Source: Eutreptiella sp. 'Long Island Sound 2002'
Taxonomy: Eukaryota > Euglenozoa > Euglenophyceae > Eutreptiales > Eutreptiaceae
Direction: 5' to 3'
DNA length: 64,000 nt
Assembly: GCA_964036045.1 (NCBI GenBank)
Contig: OZ038382.1
Span: forward strand, 128,402,556-128,466,555
Below, piece by piece: positions 1 through 11,689 of this stretch. Position numbers and translations under genes: made by a program. The notes under the pieces are model-generated. The model saw nothing but the letters and a program-made list of their open reading frames with translations. It did not search any database and had not been told where the DNA came from. How positions within the stretch are numbered: position 1 is the stretch's first letter; each line of letters begins with the position of its first letter.

Positions 1-206
1 GGTGCCAAAGCCTGTTGCACCGCCACCTCCTCTACCTCAACACCTTTGCTCAACGGAGCACGACGACCGTGGTCCTCGGAGAGTACCTGCCATGGTCTTG
101 CACGGTGGGTTCGTTGCGCGGTGGAGGACAACGTCTGAACGCAACAATAAACAAATAAGCCAAATGCTAAGAATAGGTATAGTCTACGTGGACGTGGACG
201 CATGAC

Positions 207-1952
207 TCACCACTGTATGAAGTGGCGTGCCGTTGCATAGTTACATGGACAATAGCACTGAAAAAGAAAACAATGCGTGGATAATGGTATAAATGCAGAG
301 CAGCTGACATCGTGGATGTACCCGGGCCCTGAGTGCGGGGCAAGAGAAAAGGGGTAGGCATTTGGTGAAACCTAGTATGCACGTAGCAAAACCTAGTAAA
401 ATGTAGTAAAACCTAGTATAAAAAAATTTGTTGAAAATTTTTTTCGAAAATTTTTTTTAACTAGGTAAAAAAAGCAAACTTTTTAAAATTTTCTAAAATT
501 TTTTTCAAAATTTTTTTATTAAGTTTTACCTCGGTCCACTAAGTCCCCCCGCCCCCGGCTGCCGTTTTAAACAAGGTAGTCAACACTTCGATGGTAGGTG
601 GTACTTTTGTTTAAGGGCACAAGGCACCCGAGTCGATTTTTCGGCCACTTGTGTTAGTGGCGCCCCACCCAGCCCAAACCATCATGCACACCAATTAGTT
701 GGCACCCGGCCGACATAACAAAATATAATTGGGGTTGGGCAGTAGAAACAAAATCTGTGGGAACTACTTACAAGTAGTTACAAAAGACACGTTTGAAAAT
801 CAAGTCGGCCTTGGTATCTGCATGGTGCGGTTTGCCACGCACCGTGGGATTATTGGTGCACATCCCAAACAGAGCCGTTTTCAACCCCACTTGCAGCTCG
901 GTGCAAAATGCTTGGTCATTTCTCAGTTGACCATCGGCATTTTGGGGATATTGAGGAGGCACTGCATACCACTTGCGATACATCCACACACCACGACGGG
1001 TGTTAACAGCAGAAGCAGCAACAACAACAGAAGCAACAAGAGAAGCAACAGCAACAGCAGCAAGGTTGGCCGTCCAAAATTGGCGCAACCCAACACAAAT
1101 CTCCGATTGACACAAGATGGACACATGCAAGGCACAATGAAGATCCTTACATTAGTGGCACGCCATGTGAGGTGTGCCATCACAAGAAAAGCATGTGTCA
1201 TCAGGGTCCACAAATTTGGGTTGGGGGTACATCCGAGCCACCTCCCAATGTACCGCTGGGGTCCTTGAGGTGGAGGCCAACTTTGAACTACTGAAGTACA
1301 GAGTAGCCTCAGCCATTTCACGCAACAACCACAATCGATCTTGTGGCACGTGCAATATGCCCTTGACAACGTGCCAAGACAAGGCGCAATGCAACGTCAA
1401 GAGACATGTCGGATGGCAACTGACACCATCAAGCTGCTGGATGAAGGTGGAATGCAGGGGTGCAATTGCAAATGCAAGGGCACCGAAAGCATCCAAAAAC
1501 TTTGACCACCTCTTCCGCTGCTATGGTTCAACGCCTTCTCGCTCGGCAATCAAATCCACAACAACCAACTCCTCTTGGTTTGCCCCAACAATGCGTGGCT
1601 GGTCACACATTGGGTCAAACTTAAGGCAGAGGTATTCGCGAGTTGGGGCAATCAACAACAAGCGGAGCACCCAATGCTCATTGCTCATATTATATACCTG
1701 CGCCACAATTAGGGCTGGGAGGAAGACATATCTATGGACGACGCTTGCAAAGTGCGCCCTGCCCACGATTTAACCAGGTGTTTGCAGCGTTGTGCACTGG
1801 CACATGAGGCATTCCACAAAGAGTTGCGGACAACCCACGCCATGCTCAATGTGTCCCAATCCGCACTGAGAGCGGTTTGGGCAAACCACCAGTGATACAC
1901 CACAATCTGAGCACAATCTGTGACATAGCTCTGGGGGGTGAGGTCCCTGCAA
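207..1952 (-). CDS. Cysteine-rich protein, open only if TAA/TAG are sense codons
   Basis: On the minus strand one frame stays free of TGA from 1952 down to a TGA at 207-209. It is crossed by TAA at 1770-1772, TAG at 1521-1523, TAA at 1152-1154, TAA at 768-770 and several more below 660. Protein-like sequence continues smoothly over each of the first four: a Cys-rich stretch (CHRLCSDCG, CLMCQC) precedes 1770, a hydrophobic segment (RYVFLPALIVAQVYNMSNEHW) spans 1700-1740, and a zinc-binding-like cluster (CFSCDGTPHMACH, then a TAA codon, then CKDLHC) straddles 1152. I recognise no family. Below about 570 the sequence becomes very AT-rich, so the true 3' end may lie earlier or an intron may be present. 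The 5' part overlaps another plausible frame (1709-2254), so a frameshift or short intron near 1.7-1.95 kb is likely. No start codon can be assigned. Confidence 0.5.
361..530. other. AT-rich block with CCTAGT/ACTAGG repeats
   Basis: A strongly AT-rich stretch with long A and T runs. ACCTAGT occurs three times at 370-417 and its reverse complement ACTAGGT once near 460, so an imperfect hairpin around an A/T-rich loop is possible. It could be an intron, a 3' untranslated region or a scaffold/origin-like element of the gene transcribed from the right. No coding signal of its own was seen. Confidence 0.4.
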
Positions 1953-2254
1953 TGGTGTGCCTCAAACTCAAATCGTTGCGGCGACAAACCTGGAACTGTG
2001 ACATGTAGTGGCTGCCTCCGATCGTTGCCAAGCAGTGCCTCTACCTTTGGCATAGATGGGCGAAACGAGCCTCGGCTATCACTCGGTGCTTTGCACACAT
2101 CAGCCAGGATTTGCACTAGGGCACCTAGAAGGTGATGTTGGGTGATCACGAGACGGTGCAGCAACAACGATTCCGGACGGAATGGAACTGGGTGGGACGG
2201 GATCCAGTGGGGTACTCGATGCCTAGGCCACAGAGGTGCTGCTTCCATCCACAT
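1709..2254 (-). CDS. Hypothetical ORF, probably the upstream part of the 207-1952 gene
   Basis: A 181-codon frame starts at an ATG immediately after the TGA that closes the 2255-3373 gene, and is in the same frame as that gene. Its C-terminal half (about residues 95-165) looks like folded protein rich in aromatic residues and ends in TAA at 1709-1711. Just downstream, convincing coding sequence continues in the neighbouring frame, so I infer a frameshift or small intron near 1.71-1.78 kb that joins this ORF to the 207-1952 reading frame. The N-terminal third is proline- and histidine-rich and may not be coding. Family unknown. Confidence 0.35.
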   Translation of the reverse strand: MWMEAAPLWPRHRVPHWIPSHPVPFRPESLLLHRLVITQHHLLGALVQILADVCKAPSDSRGSFRPSMPKVEALLGNDRRQPLHVTVPGLSPQRFEFEAHHCRDLTPQSYVTDCAQIVVYHWWFAQTALSADWDTLSMAWVVRNSLWNASCASAQRCKHLVKSWAGRTLQASSIDMSSSQP

Positions 2255-3373
2255 TCATAGAGGCTGTGGGGTGCAAGATGCTTTACACGTGCAATTCCTC
2301 CATGGCTAGAGGCGGGCTGGTTGGAGATGCATTTGTGGGCGGGTGTGGGGAGGGGGGGGACAAAGCACACGGGGAGGAGGGGTAGTCTTAGCATGGGATT
2401 GCGTGGCATGCAAGATCTTCCCAACCTCAACCTCCTCCTCCCACTCTTGCAAGACCCATCGCGACTCATCTCTGTCTTTACACTTGCGAGCAACGCACTC
2501 CTCACCTTCCAAACACCACATGCACCCCTCGCAATAGATGCACCATAAGAAAACTTTCCGATGGCACTACCCACAAGTGAAGGGGGGGCGGTACAGGTGC
2601 ATGGAATGCCACCGCTTGCTTCCACGGTCCGATTCCCGCCTCACAAGGGGTGCAAGGGCCAGGGACTCACCGTCATAGCTACCATCCGATGAGGAATTAG
2701 AATCTGAATCAGAATTGGAGTATGACAATTCTTGGCTCCTCTTGGCTGCTTTCTTGTTTTTGGGGCCTCCTTGTGACTTCAGAGCACGCACATGAGGCGC
2801 TTCAACGCAGGTTACAACGGTGCGTCTCACATGACCAAATTTAAAGGGACGGGAACCAACAAACTTCCAGGAGTAGCGCAAAGGCACCTTGAAGCCGGGC
2901 TCCTTCACAAGAAGCCACAACAAACAGCCCTCACAAACACCTAATGTGCAATACGTGGCACATGTGCAGGACTTAGCTGTGACACGGTGAACCCTCAAGA
3001 AGTCCACAAATTGGGGCCATGTGACACGACCTCCATTAGATATGGTGGCCAAGGTTTTCTTCCACTCGGCCACTTGCATGCCATCAATGGGGGGGGTACT
3101 CACGGACAGGCTTGCCGTTGCCGTTGGCACCCCACTTTCGTGATGCAACTCCAAATTGGTGGCAACCCACTCTTGAATGGTTAGCGCAGTTTGAATGTGT
3201 GCTATCGAGCACTGCGGACAATATGAGGGTTGAAAAAAGATACGCTTGTGGCACACCCACAAGCTCTATTGGGTTTTGCACCTATCACATGCAAAAGGGC
3301 ACGTTACCGTGGCGTATACATAGACTTTCTGAATGGTATTTTGCTTAGCCCGCTTTACAAGGGGGTTGGGCAT
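2255..3373 (-). CDS. Protein with two zinc-finger-like cysteine clusters (three in-frame TAGs)
   Basis: Start chosen at the ATG at 3371-3373, eight bases after the TGA closing the ORF at 3381-4031; the end is TGA at 2255-2257. In between the frame is interrupted only by TAG at 3266-3268, 2567-2569 and 2306-2308. The first TAG lies inside a metal-binding-like cluster: TCPFACDRCKTQ, then the TAG codon, then SLWVCHKRIFF and YCPQC. The second lies inside a similar cluster: FTCG, then the TAG codon, then CHRKVFLWCIYCEGCMWC, followed by CLEGEECVARKCKD. Read as Gln, both TAGs give an unbroken cysteine spacing. Between the clusters lie a globular region and a basic then Ser/Asp-rich low-complexity stretch (about residues 190-230). 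After the second cluster comes an acidic, possibly coiled segment. Family not recognised; nucleic-acid binding is only a guess. The region after about 2400 is proline-rich and less certain. Confidence 0.55.
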
Positions 3374-3380
3374 CGCGACC

Positions 3381-4031
3381 TCACACTGATGAGGACCCCG
3401 GGCGTCCCCAGTCAGCACGTTTTTCTTTCCCCCCCTCTACGGCCGGAATATTGAAGTTGCACACAACCGCCACTTGGGGTGGAGGCAAGTGCGTACGTAT
3501 GGCCATAGCAACTTGGGGTGGTGGCCTCGGACCACATAGCGCCGGGCTACAAGCACCTCTCCCCGCTTCCACCACACATTCAACGCAGAAGCTTAACCTC
3601 CGAACTGGCATCGTTGCTTTGCAATGGAGACGGATTAGCCACAGCTCGGCCAAAGAAAATTATTGTGCCGTGTTACCGGGTGGCGGGTGGTGCGGCCTCA
3701 CACTCGGACCCAAAATTTGTCTCGCGGGAAACATTGCCACCCATGCCCCACACCAGGGGGTATATTACGTGGGGTGGCCGAAATAAGGTTGGGGCCACAC
3801 CCCACTCGCATTTGAGCACACGGGGATGCTCAGCTGTGCTTCTAAACGTACATGCATACAACACTTACATGCCCAGAACCAAAATAGCGGTCTTGGGCGA
3901 AACCTCAGCCCACAATAAGTGCACCGGAACCGCATGTAGTGCCCCCTTCGATTTCCATATTTGGATCCCTTGCATATACTTTGATGTCCGTGGGCCGGCC
4001 TAGGGGGGAGGGGAATCTTGGGGGCAAACAC
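3381..4031 (-). CDS. Hypothetical cysteine-containing ORF with two in-frame TAAs
   Basis: The frame runs from about 4031 to a TGA at 3381-3383 and is crossed by TAA at 3765-3767 and 3660-3662. It contains a CxxC pair (RCTYCGLRF) followed by an aromatic stretch and ACKCC, then after the TAAs more cysteine-containing sequence (FCVECV) and a duplicated PPPQVA motif. The real 5' end is unclear: the first Met-like codon at 4031 is GTG, and a second open frame overlaps upstream (3905-4255). It ends 8 bp before the ATG of the next gene on the same strand. No family recognised. Confidence 0.35.
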
Positions 4032-4485
4032 AGTTGAAAAAAATAAAAAGCAATGGAAAGGTGCGGATATCTAGAAGGAGTCATGACGGAAACACAGCTG
4101 GACACCCCATGTGCATAAGCAAAACGTGACATACGACACACAATGCAGGGAAGAGAGCCGAGCCAAAGGCGTGAGATAACCCCCAGAAAGTCCAACGAGT
4201 GTAGCACCAGATAATAGGGGGGCATACGTTTTGATTGCTGGTCCCCCGCATGCATTGCACCTTGCCCTGTGTCTGTGACTCTTTACCCATCAATGACGAG
4301 TAAGCTCCTTCATTAGATCAAGGGTAGAGTGTCACAAACAACGAAGCAATAATAGTACACTACATGTGTATTCTAAGGGTGTCATCCCTGCCCACGGGAC
4401 TCGTTTTCGCCGATTTCTTCGTGCCTGCCTCAGTGCCTTCCGCGGAGGTTTGCTTGGAGGACACTATTGCAAGCACGAAGGGCAA

Positions 4486-4764
4486 ACTGAAAAAGGTGGG
4501 CGCAAAGAGATTGGCAGAATTGCTACGTCACCCCTACCTTCTCGGGGGTCCTCAACGCCAAGCGCGGGGAGCAAAATCAAAAAAGGATTGCGAGTCCGCC
4601 TAGAGAGGGGGCAGTAGCAGAAGTGGCCCACAAGTGGCCAAAGTGGCTACGTGACCCATGCCGCCTTGGGGGGTCCCCACCGCTTCAGAGCGTGGGGCAG
4701 AATCACAGGTGGCCCACAAGTGGGCAACGTGCCTACATAACCCCTGCCGCCTGGGGGTCCCCAT
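4486..4764 (+). repeat. 85-bp satellite, left outlying copies
   Basis: About three monomers: one degenerate copy (4486-4610), then good matches to the 85-bp unit that dominates 13.5-44.4 kb (GTGGCCCACAAGTGG ... GGGGTCCCCA). The last monomer is cut at 4764 by the 8.8-kb insertion and resumes at 13544, so this is the left part of the same array. The stretch 4032-4485 to its left holds no feature I can support. Confidence 0.85.
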
Positions 4765-4778
4765 CAGCTATGTGTATA

Positions 4779-5090
4779 AAGTCTGATGTCTGATGTCTGA
4801 TAAGGGATGTTGTGTGTGCGGTCTGTCCAAGAACATGTCTGATATTCTTATCTACTGGAGGTGGGTCTAGGGGTCCAATGCCTAGAGGAAATTGGGAGCA
4901 ATTATGCCTAAATCTAAATCAAACCCCCCCCCCCGAAATGAAAAAACAAAAAGGGAGGACACAATTGAAAAATCATTGAGGAACCACCTTGGACAATCAG
5001 AAACATGGCAGTACAGCAGCAAAAAAGACTTTGAACACCAAAATGGGAAAATGGGGAAAATTTGTGAGCAGGGAAATTGGCAAAAAAAAG
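4779..5090. other. Left unique part of the TIR element
   Basis: Contains the GTCTGATGT repeats next to the terminus, a run of ten C at about 4927, and AT-rich sequence up to the start of the decamer array. No coding sequence can be supported. Confidence 0.4.
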
Positions 5091-7466
5091 GTGCCCATAG
5101 GCCGCCATAGGCCCCCATAGGCCCCCAAAGGTGCCCATAGGTCCCCTAAGGTGCCAATAGGCCCCCATAGGCCCCCATAGGCCCCCAAAGGTGCCCAATG
5201 GGTCCCCAAAGGTGCCCATAGGTCCCCATAGGTCCCCCTAGATGCCAATGAGTCCCCATCGGCCCCCATAGGTCCCCATAGGTCCCCAAAGGTGCCCATA
5301 GGTCCCCACAGGCCCCCATAGGCCTCCACAAGCCCCCATAGGTCCCCATAGGACCCCATAGGCCCCAATAGGTCCCCATAGACCCCCAAAGGTCCCCATA
5401 GGCCCCGATAGGCCGCCATAGGCCGCCATAGGCCCCCATAGGTCCCCCTAGATGCCGATGAGTCCCCATCGGCCCCCATCCCCATAGGTGCCCATAGGTC
5501 CCCAAAGGTGCCCAAAGGTCCCCATAGGCCCCCATAGGCCCCCAAAGGTGCCCAATGGGTCCCCAAAGGTGCCCATAGGTCCCCAAAGGTCCCCCTAGAT
5601 GCCAATGAGTCCCCATCGGCCCCCATAGGTCCCCATAGGTCCCCACAGGCCCCCATAGGTCCCCATAGGACCCCATAGGCCCCAATACGCCCCCATAGGC
5701 CCCAAAAGGTGCCCATAGGCCCCCATAGGCCCCCATAGGTCCCCATAGACCCCCAAAGGTCCCCATAGGCCCCCATAGGCCGCCATAGGCCCCCATAGGC
5801 CCCCATAGGTCCCCCTAGATGCCGATGAGTCCCCATCGGCGCCCATCCCCATAGGTCCCCAAGGGTCCCCAAAGGTGCCCAAAGGTCCCCATAGGTCCCC
5901 AAAGGTCCCCATAGGTCCCCGTAGACCCCCATAGGCCCCCATGGGTCCCCATAGGTCCCCAAGGGTGCCCAAAGGTCCCCATAGGTCCCCAAAGGTCCTC
6001 ATAGGCCCCCGTAGGTCCCCATAGGTCCCCAAAGGTCCCCATAGGCCCCCATAGGCCCCATAGGCCCCCATAGGCCCCCAAAGGTCCCCATAGGCCGCCA
6101 AAGGTCCCCACAAGCCCCCATAGGTCCCCATAGGTCCCCATAGGCCCCCATAGGCCCGCATAGACGCCCATAGGCCCCCATAGGCCGCCATAGGCCCCCA
6201 TAGGCCCCCATAGGTCCCCCTAGATGCCAATGAGTCCCCATCGGCCCCCATCCTCATAGGTGCCCATAGGTCCCCAAAGGTGCCCATAGGTCCCCAAAGG
6301 TGCCCAAAGGTCCCCATAGGTCCCCAAAGGTCCCCGTAGACCCCCATAGGCCCCCATAGGCCCCCATAGGCCCCCATAGGTCCCCATAGACCCCCATAGG
6401 TCCCCATAGGTCCCCAAAGGTCCCCGTAGACCCCCATAGGTCCCCATAGGTCCCCATAGACCCCCATAGGTCCCCAAAGGTGCCCAAAGGTCCCGAAAGG
6501 TCCCCAAAGGTCCCCATAGGCCCCCGTAGGTCCCCAAAGGTGCCCATAGGTCCCCAAAGGTCCCCATAGGCCCCCATAGGCCCCCATAGGCCCCCAAAGG
6601 TCCCCATAGGCCCCCATAGGCCCCCAAAGGTCCCCATAGGCCCCCATAGGTCCCCACAAGCCCCCATAGGTCCCCATAGGTCCCCATAGGCCCCCATCCT
6701 CATAGGTGCCCATAGGTCCCCAAAGGTGCCCATAGGTCCCCAAAGGTCCCCATAGGTCCCCAAAGGTCCCCGTAGACCCCCATAGGCCCCCATGGGCACC
6801 CATAGGTCCCCATAGACCCCCATAGGTCCCCATAGGTCCCCAAAGGTCCCCGTAGACCCCCATAGGCCCCCATAGGTCCCCATAGGTCCCCATAGACCCC
6901 CATAGGTCCCCAAAGGTGCCCATAGGCCCCCATAGGCCCCCAAAGGTCCCCATAGGCCCCCATAGGTCCCCACAAGCCCCCATAGGTCCCCATAGGTCCC
7001 CATAGGCCCCCATAGGCCCCCATAGACGCCCATAGGCCCCCAAAGGTCCCCATAGGCCCCCATAGGTCGCCAGAAGCCCCCATAGATCCCCATAGGTCCC
7101 CATAGGCGCCCATAGGCCCCCATAGGTCCCCATAGGCCCCCATAGGTCCCCATAGACCCCCATAGGTCCCCATAGGTCCCCATGGGCCCCCATCCCCATA
7201 GGTGCCCATAGGTCCCCAAAGGTGCCCAGAGGTCCCCAAAGCTGCCCAAAGGTCCCCATAGGTCGCCAAAGGAGCCCAAAGGTCCCCATAGGTACCCAAA
7301 GGTCCCCATAGGCCCCCATAGGTCCCCATAGGTCCCCATAGGTCCCCAAAGTTGCCCAAAGGTCCCCATAGGTCCCCAAAGGTCCCCATAGGCCCCCGTA
7401 GGTCCCCAAAGGTGCCCAAAGGTCCCCATAGGCCCCCATAGACCCCCATAGGCCCCCATAGGCCAT
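5091..7466. repeat. Decamer minisatellite (YCCCCATAGG)
   Basis: About 235 copies of a 10-bp unit, mostly CCCCCATAGG or TCCCCATAGG with TGCCCAAAGG-type variants. Because 10 is not a multiple of 3, all three minus-strand frames encode the same ten-residue pattern (GAYGGLWGPM and relatives), giving artificial open frames of up to about 620 codons. A longer periodicity is visible: an interruption of the form CCCTAGATGCCRATGAGTCC recurs near 5230, 5450, 5590, 5815 and 6220. There is no sign of selection for protein. Confidence 0.9.
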
Positions 7467-10400
7467 TTTGGGGGGTGTAGACCCCCCAAATATTTGACAG
7501 ATGTATGTCCGTCAAATGTTTTTGGGGTGTAGACCCCCCAGAAAATTGACACATGGGCATGCGTCAAATATTTGACGGACATGCATCCGTCAAATATGGT
7601 GTAGACCCCCCAAATATTTGACGGATGTATGTCCGTCAAATATTTTGGGGGGTGTAGACCCCTCAAATATTTGACGGATGTATGTCCGTCAAATATTTTG
7701 GGGTGTAGACCCCCCAGACAACTGACGCATGAACATGCGTCAAATATTTGACGGACATGCATCCGTCAAATATTTTGGGGGTGTAGACCCCCCAAATGTT
7801 TGACGGATGTATGTCCGTCAAAGATTTTGGGGGTGTAGACCCCCCAAACAACTCACGCATGGGCATGCGTCAAATATTTGACGGACATGCATGCGTCAAA
7901 TATTCATGGGGTGTAGACCCCCCAAATATTTGACGGATGTATGTCCGTCAAATATTTTGGGGGGTGTAGACCCCCCAAAAATATGACGGATGTATGACCG
8001 TCAAATATTTTGGGGTGTAGACCCCCCAGACAACTGACGCATGAACATGCGTCAAATATTTGACGGACATGCATCCGTCAAATATTTTGGGGGTGTAGAC
8101 CCCCCAAATATTTGACGGATGTATGTTCGTCAAAGATTTTGGGGGTGTAGACCCCCCAAACAACTGACGCATGGGCATGCGTCAAATATTTGACGGACAT
8201 GCATCCGTCAAATCTTTAGGAGGTGTAGACCCCCCAAATATTTGACGGATGTATGTCCGTCAAATATTTAGGGGGTCTACACCCCCAAAATATTTGACGG
8301 ACATGCATCCGTCAAATATTTTGGGGGTGTAGACCCCCCAGACAAGTGACGTATGGGCATGCGTCAAAAATTTGACGGACATGCATCCGTCAAATATTTA
8401 GGGGGTGTAGACCCCTCAAAGATTTGACGGATGTATGTCCGTCAAATATTTGGGGGGTGTAGACCCCCGAGACAACTGACGCATGGACATGCGTCAAACA
8501 TTTGACGGACATGCATCCGTCAAATATTTAGGGAGTGTAGAACCACCCAAATATTTGACGGATGTATGTCCGTCAAATATTTAGGGGGTCTACACCCCCA
8601 AAATATTTGACGGACATGCATCCGTCAAATATTTTGGGGGTGTAGACCCCCCAGACAACTGACGCATGGGCATGCGTCAAATATTTGACGGACATGCATC
8701 CGTCAAATATCTAGGGGGGGTAGACCCCCCAAATATTTGACGGATGCTTGTCCGTCAAATATTTAGGGGGTCTACACCCCCAAAATATTTGACGGACATG
8801 CATCCGTCAAATATTTTGGGGGTGTAGACACCCCAGACAACTGACGCATGGGCATGCGTCAAATATTTGACGGACATGCATCCGTCAAATATTTAGGGGG
8901 TGTAGACGCCCCAAATATTTGACGGATGTATGTCCGTCAAATATTTAGGGGGTCTACACCCCCCAAATATTTGACGGACATGCATCCGTCAAATATTTAG
9001 GGGGTGTAGACCCCCTAGACAACTGACGCACGCGCATGCGTCAAATATTTGACAGACATGCATCCGTCAAATATTTAGGGGGTGTAGACCCCCAAAATAT
9101 TTGACGGATGTATGTCCGTCAAATATTTGGGGGGTGTAGACCCCCTAGACAACTGACGCATGGGCATGCGTCAAATATTTTGGGGGTGTACACCCCCGAA
9201 ATATTTGACGGATGAATGTCCGTCAAATATTTGGGGGGTGTAGACCCCGTAAATATTTGACGGACATACATCCGTCAAATATTTTGGGGGTCTACACCCC
9301 CTAAATATTTGACGGATGCATGTCCGTCAAATATTTGACGCATGCCCATGCGTCAGTTATCTGGGGGGTGTACACCACCAAAATATTTGACGGATGCATG
9401 TCCGTCAAATATTTGACGCATGCCCATGCTTCAATTAGGTGGGGGGTCTACACCCCCAAAACATTTGAATGACACACATGCGTCAAATATTTGGGGGGTT
9501 TAGACCCCCTAAATATTTGACGGACATATATCCAGCAAACATTTGGGGGGTCTACACCCCTAAATATTTGACGGATGCATGTCAGTCAAATATTTGACGC
9601 ATGCACATGCGTCAGTTATCTGGGGGGTGTAGACCCCCAAAATATTTGACGGACAAACATCCGTCAAATATTTGGGGGGTCTGCCTCCCAAAATATTTGA
9701 CGGATGCATGTCTGTCAAATATTTGGAGGGTCTACACCCCCAAAATATTTGACGGATGCATGTCCGTCAAATATTTGACGCATGCCCATGCGTCAGTTAT
9801 CTGGGGGGTGTAGACCCCCGAAGGATTTGACGGACATACATCCGTCAAATATTTGGGGGGTCTACACCCCCTAAATATTTGACGGACATACATCTGTCAA
9901 CTATTTGGGGGGTCTACACCCCCAAAATATTTGACGGATGCATGTCGATCAAATATTTGATGCATGCCCATGCGTCAGTTATCCGGGGGGTCTATACCCC
10001 CAAAATATTTGACGGATGCAAGTCCGTCAAATATTTGGGGGGTCTGCACCCCCAAAATATTTGACGGATGCATGTCCGTCAAATATTTGGAGGGTCTACA
10101 CCCCCAAAATATTGGACGGATGCATGTCCGTCAAATATTTGACGCATGCCCATGCGTCAGTTATCTGGGGGGTGTAGACCCCCGAAGGATTTGACGGACA
10201 TACATCCGTCAAATATTTGGGGGGTCTACACCCCCTAAATATTTGACGGACATACATCTGTCAAATCTTTGGGGGGTCTACACCCCCAAAATATTTGACG
10301 GATGCATGTCGATCAAATATTTGATGCATGCCCATGCGTCAGTTATCTGGGGGGTCTACACCCCCAAAATATTTGACGGATGCATGTCCGTCAAATATTT

Positions 10401-11612
10401 GGGGGGTCTGCACCCCCAAAATATTTGACGGATGCATGTCCGTCAAATATTTGGAGGGTCTACATCCCCAAAATATTTGACGGATGCATGTCCGTCAAAT
10501 ATTTGACGCATGCCCATGCGTCAGTTATCTGGGGGGTGTAGACCCCCGAAATATTTGACGGACATACATCCGTCAAATATTTGGGGGGTCTACACCCCCT
10601 AAGTATTTGACGGACATACATTTGTCGAATATTTGGGGGGTCTACACCCCCAAAAATATTTGACATATGCATGTCCATCAAATATTTGACGCATGCCCAT
10701 GCGTCAGTTATCTGGGGGGTCTACACCCCCAAAATATTTGACGGATGCATGTCCATCAAATATTTGACGCATGCCCATGCGTCAGTTATCTGGGGGGTGT
10801 AGACCCCCCAAATATTTGACGGACATACATCCGTCAAATATTTGGGGGGTCTACACCGCCGAAATATTTGACGGATGCATGTCCGTCAAATATTTGCAGG
10901 GTCTACACCCCAAAATTATTTGACGGATGCATGTCGGTCAAATATTTGACGCATGCCCATGCGTCAGTTATCTGGGGGGTCTACACCCCCAAAATATTTC
11001 ACGGATGCATGTCCGTCAAATATTTGGGGGGTGTACAACCCCAAAATATTTGACGGACATACATCCGTCAAATATTTTGGGGGTGTAGACCCCGTAAATA
11101 TTTGACGGACATACATCCGTCAAATAGTTGGGGGGTCTAACCCCCTAAATATTTGACGGACATACATCCGTCAAATATTTGCAGGGTCTACACCCCCAAA
11201 ATATGTGACGGATGCATGTCTGTCAAATATTTGACGCATGCCCATGCGTCAGTTATCTGGGAGGTGTAGACCCACACAATATCTGACGGACATACATTCG
11301 TCAAATATTTGGGGGGTCTACACCCCCAAAATATTTGACGGATGTATGTCCGTCAAATATTTGACGCATGCCCATGCGTCAGTTATCCGGGGGGTCTACA
11401 CCCCCAAAATATTTGACGGATGCATGTCCGTCAAACATCTGTCCCATGCCCATGTGTCAGTTATCTGGGGGGTCTACACCCCCAAAATATTTGACGGATG
11501 CATGTCCGTCAAATATTTGGGGGGTCTACACCCCCAAAATATTTGACGGATGTATGTCCGTCAAATATTTGACGCATGCCCATGCGTCAGTTATTTGGGG
11601 GCTCTAGACCCC
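7467..11612. repeat. Hairpin-module tandem array with an internal inversion
   Basis: Built from three self-complementary modules: TTTGACGGA-(6 nt)-TCCGTCAAA, GGGGGTGTAGACCCCC, and TTGACGCATGCCCATGCGTCA. Left of about 9180 the third module reads ACTGACGCATGGGCATGCGTCAAAT; right of about 9330 it reads as the reverse complement. The two halves (about 1.7 and 2.3 kb) therefore form arms of a large imperfect inverted repeat centred near 9255. Short open frames on opposite strands of the two halves (VYTPKIFDGCMSVKYL-like) are repeat translations. Confidence 0.9.
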
Positions 11613-11689
11613 CCAAATAAGACCCCTCTAGGAATCAGCGCGTGCCCACGCGCCAAACCCTAACAGGGTTCTACACCCCTTTGTGAATC
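11613..11689. other. Spacer between the hairpin array and the G-rich array
   Basis: About 75 bp with short dyads (GCGCGTGCCCACGCGC and ACCCTAACAGGGT). No gene. It contains a single CCCTAA unit but no telomere-like array. Confidence 0.4.

Noticed and set aside
5146-7762. Minus-strand open frames of up to 623 codons, rich in GLWGPMG
   Set aside because: Translation of the decamer minisatellite in all three frames; low complexity and no start or domain structure.
7467-11612. CRISPR-like array of palindromic repeats
   Set aside because: No constant repeat with variable spacers: all modules are repeated variants, there are no cas genes, and the context is eukaryotic.
11613-11689. CCCTAA near 11675 as a telomeric repeat
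   Set aside because: Only a single unit, not an array.
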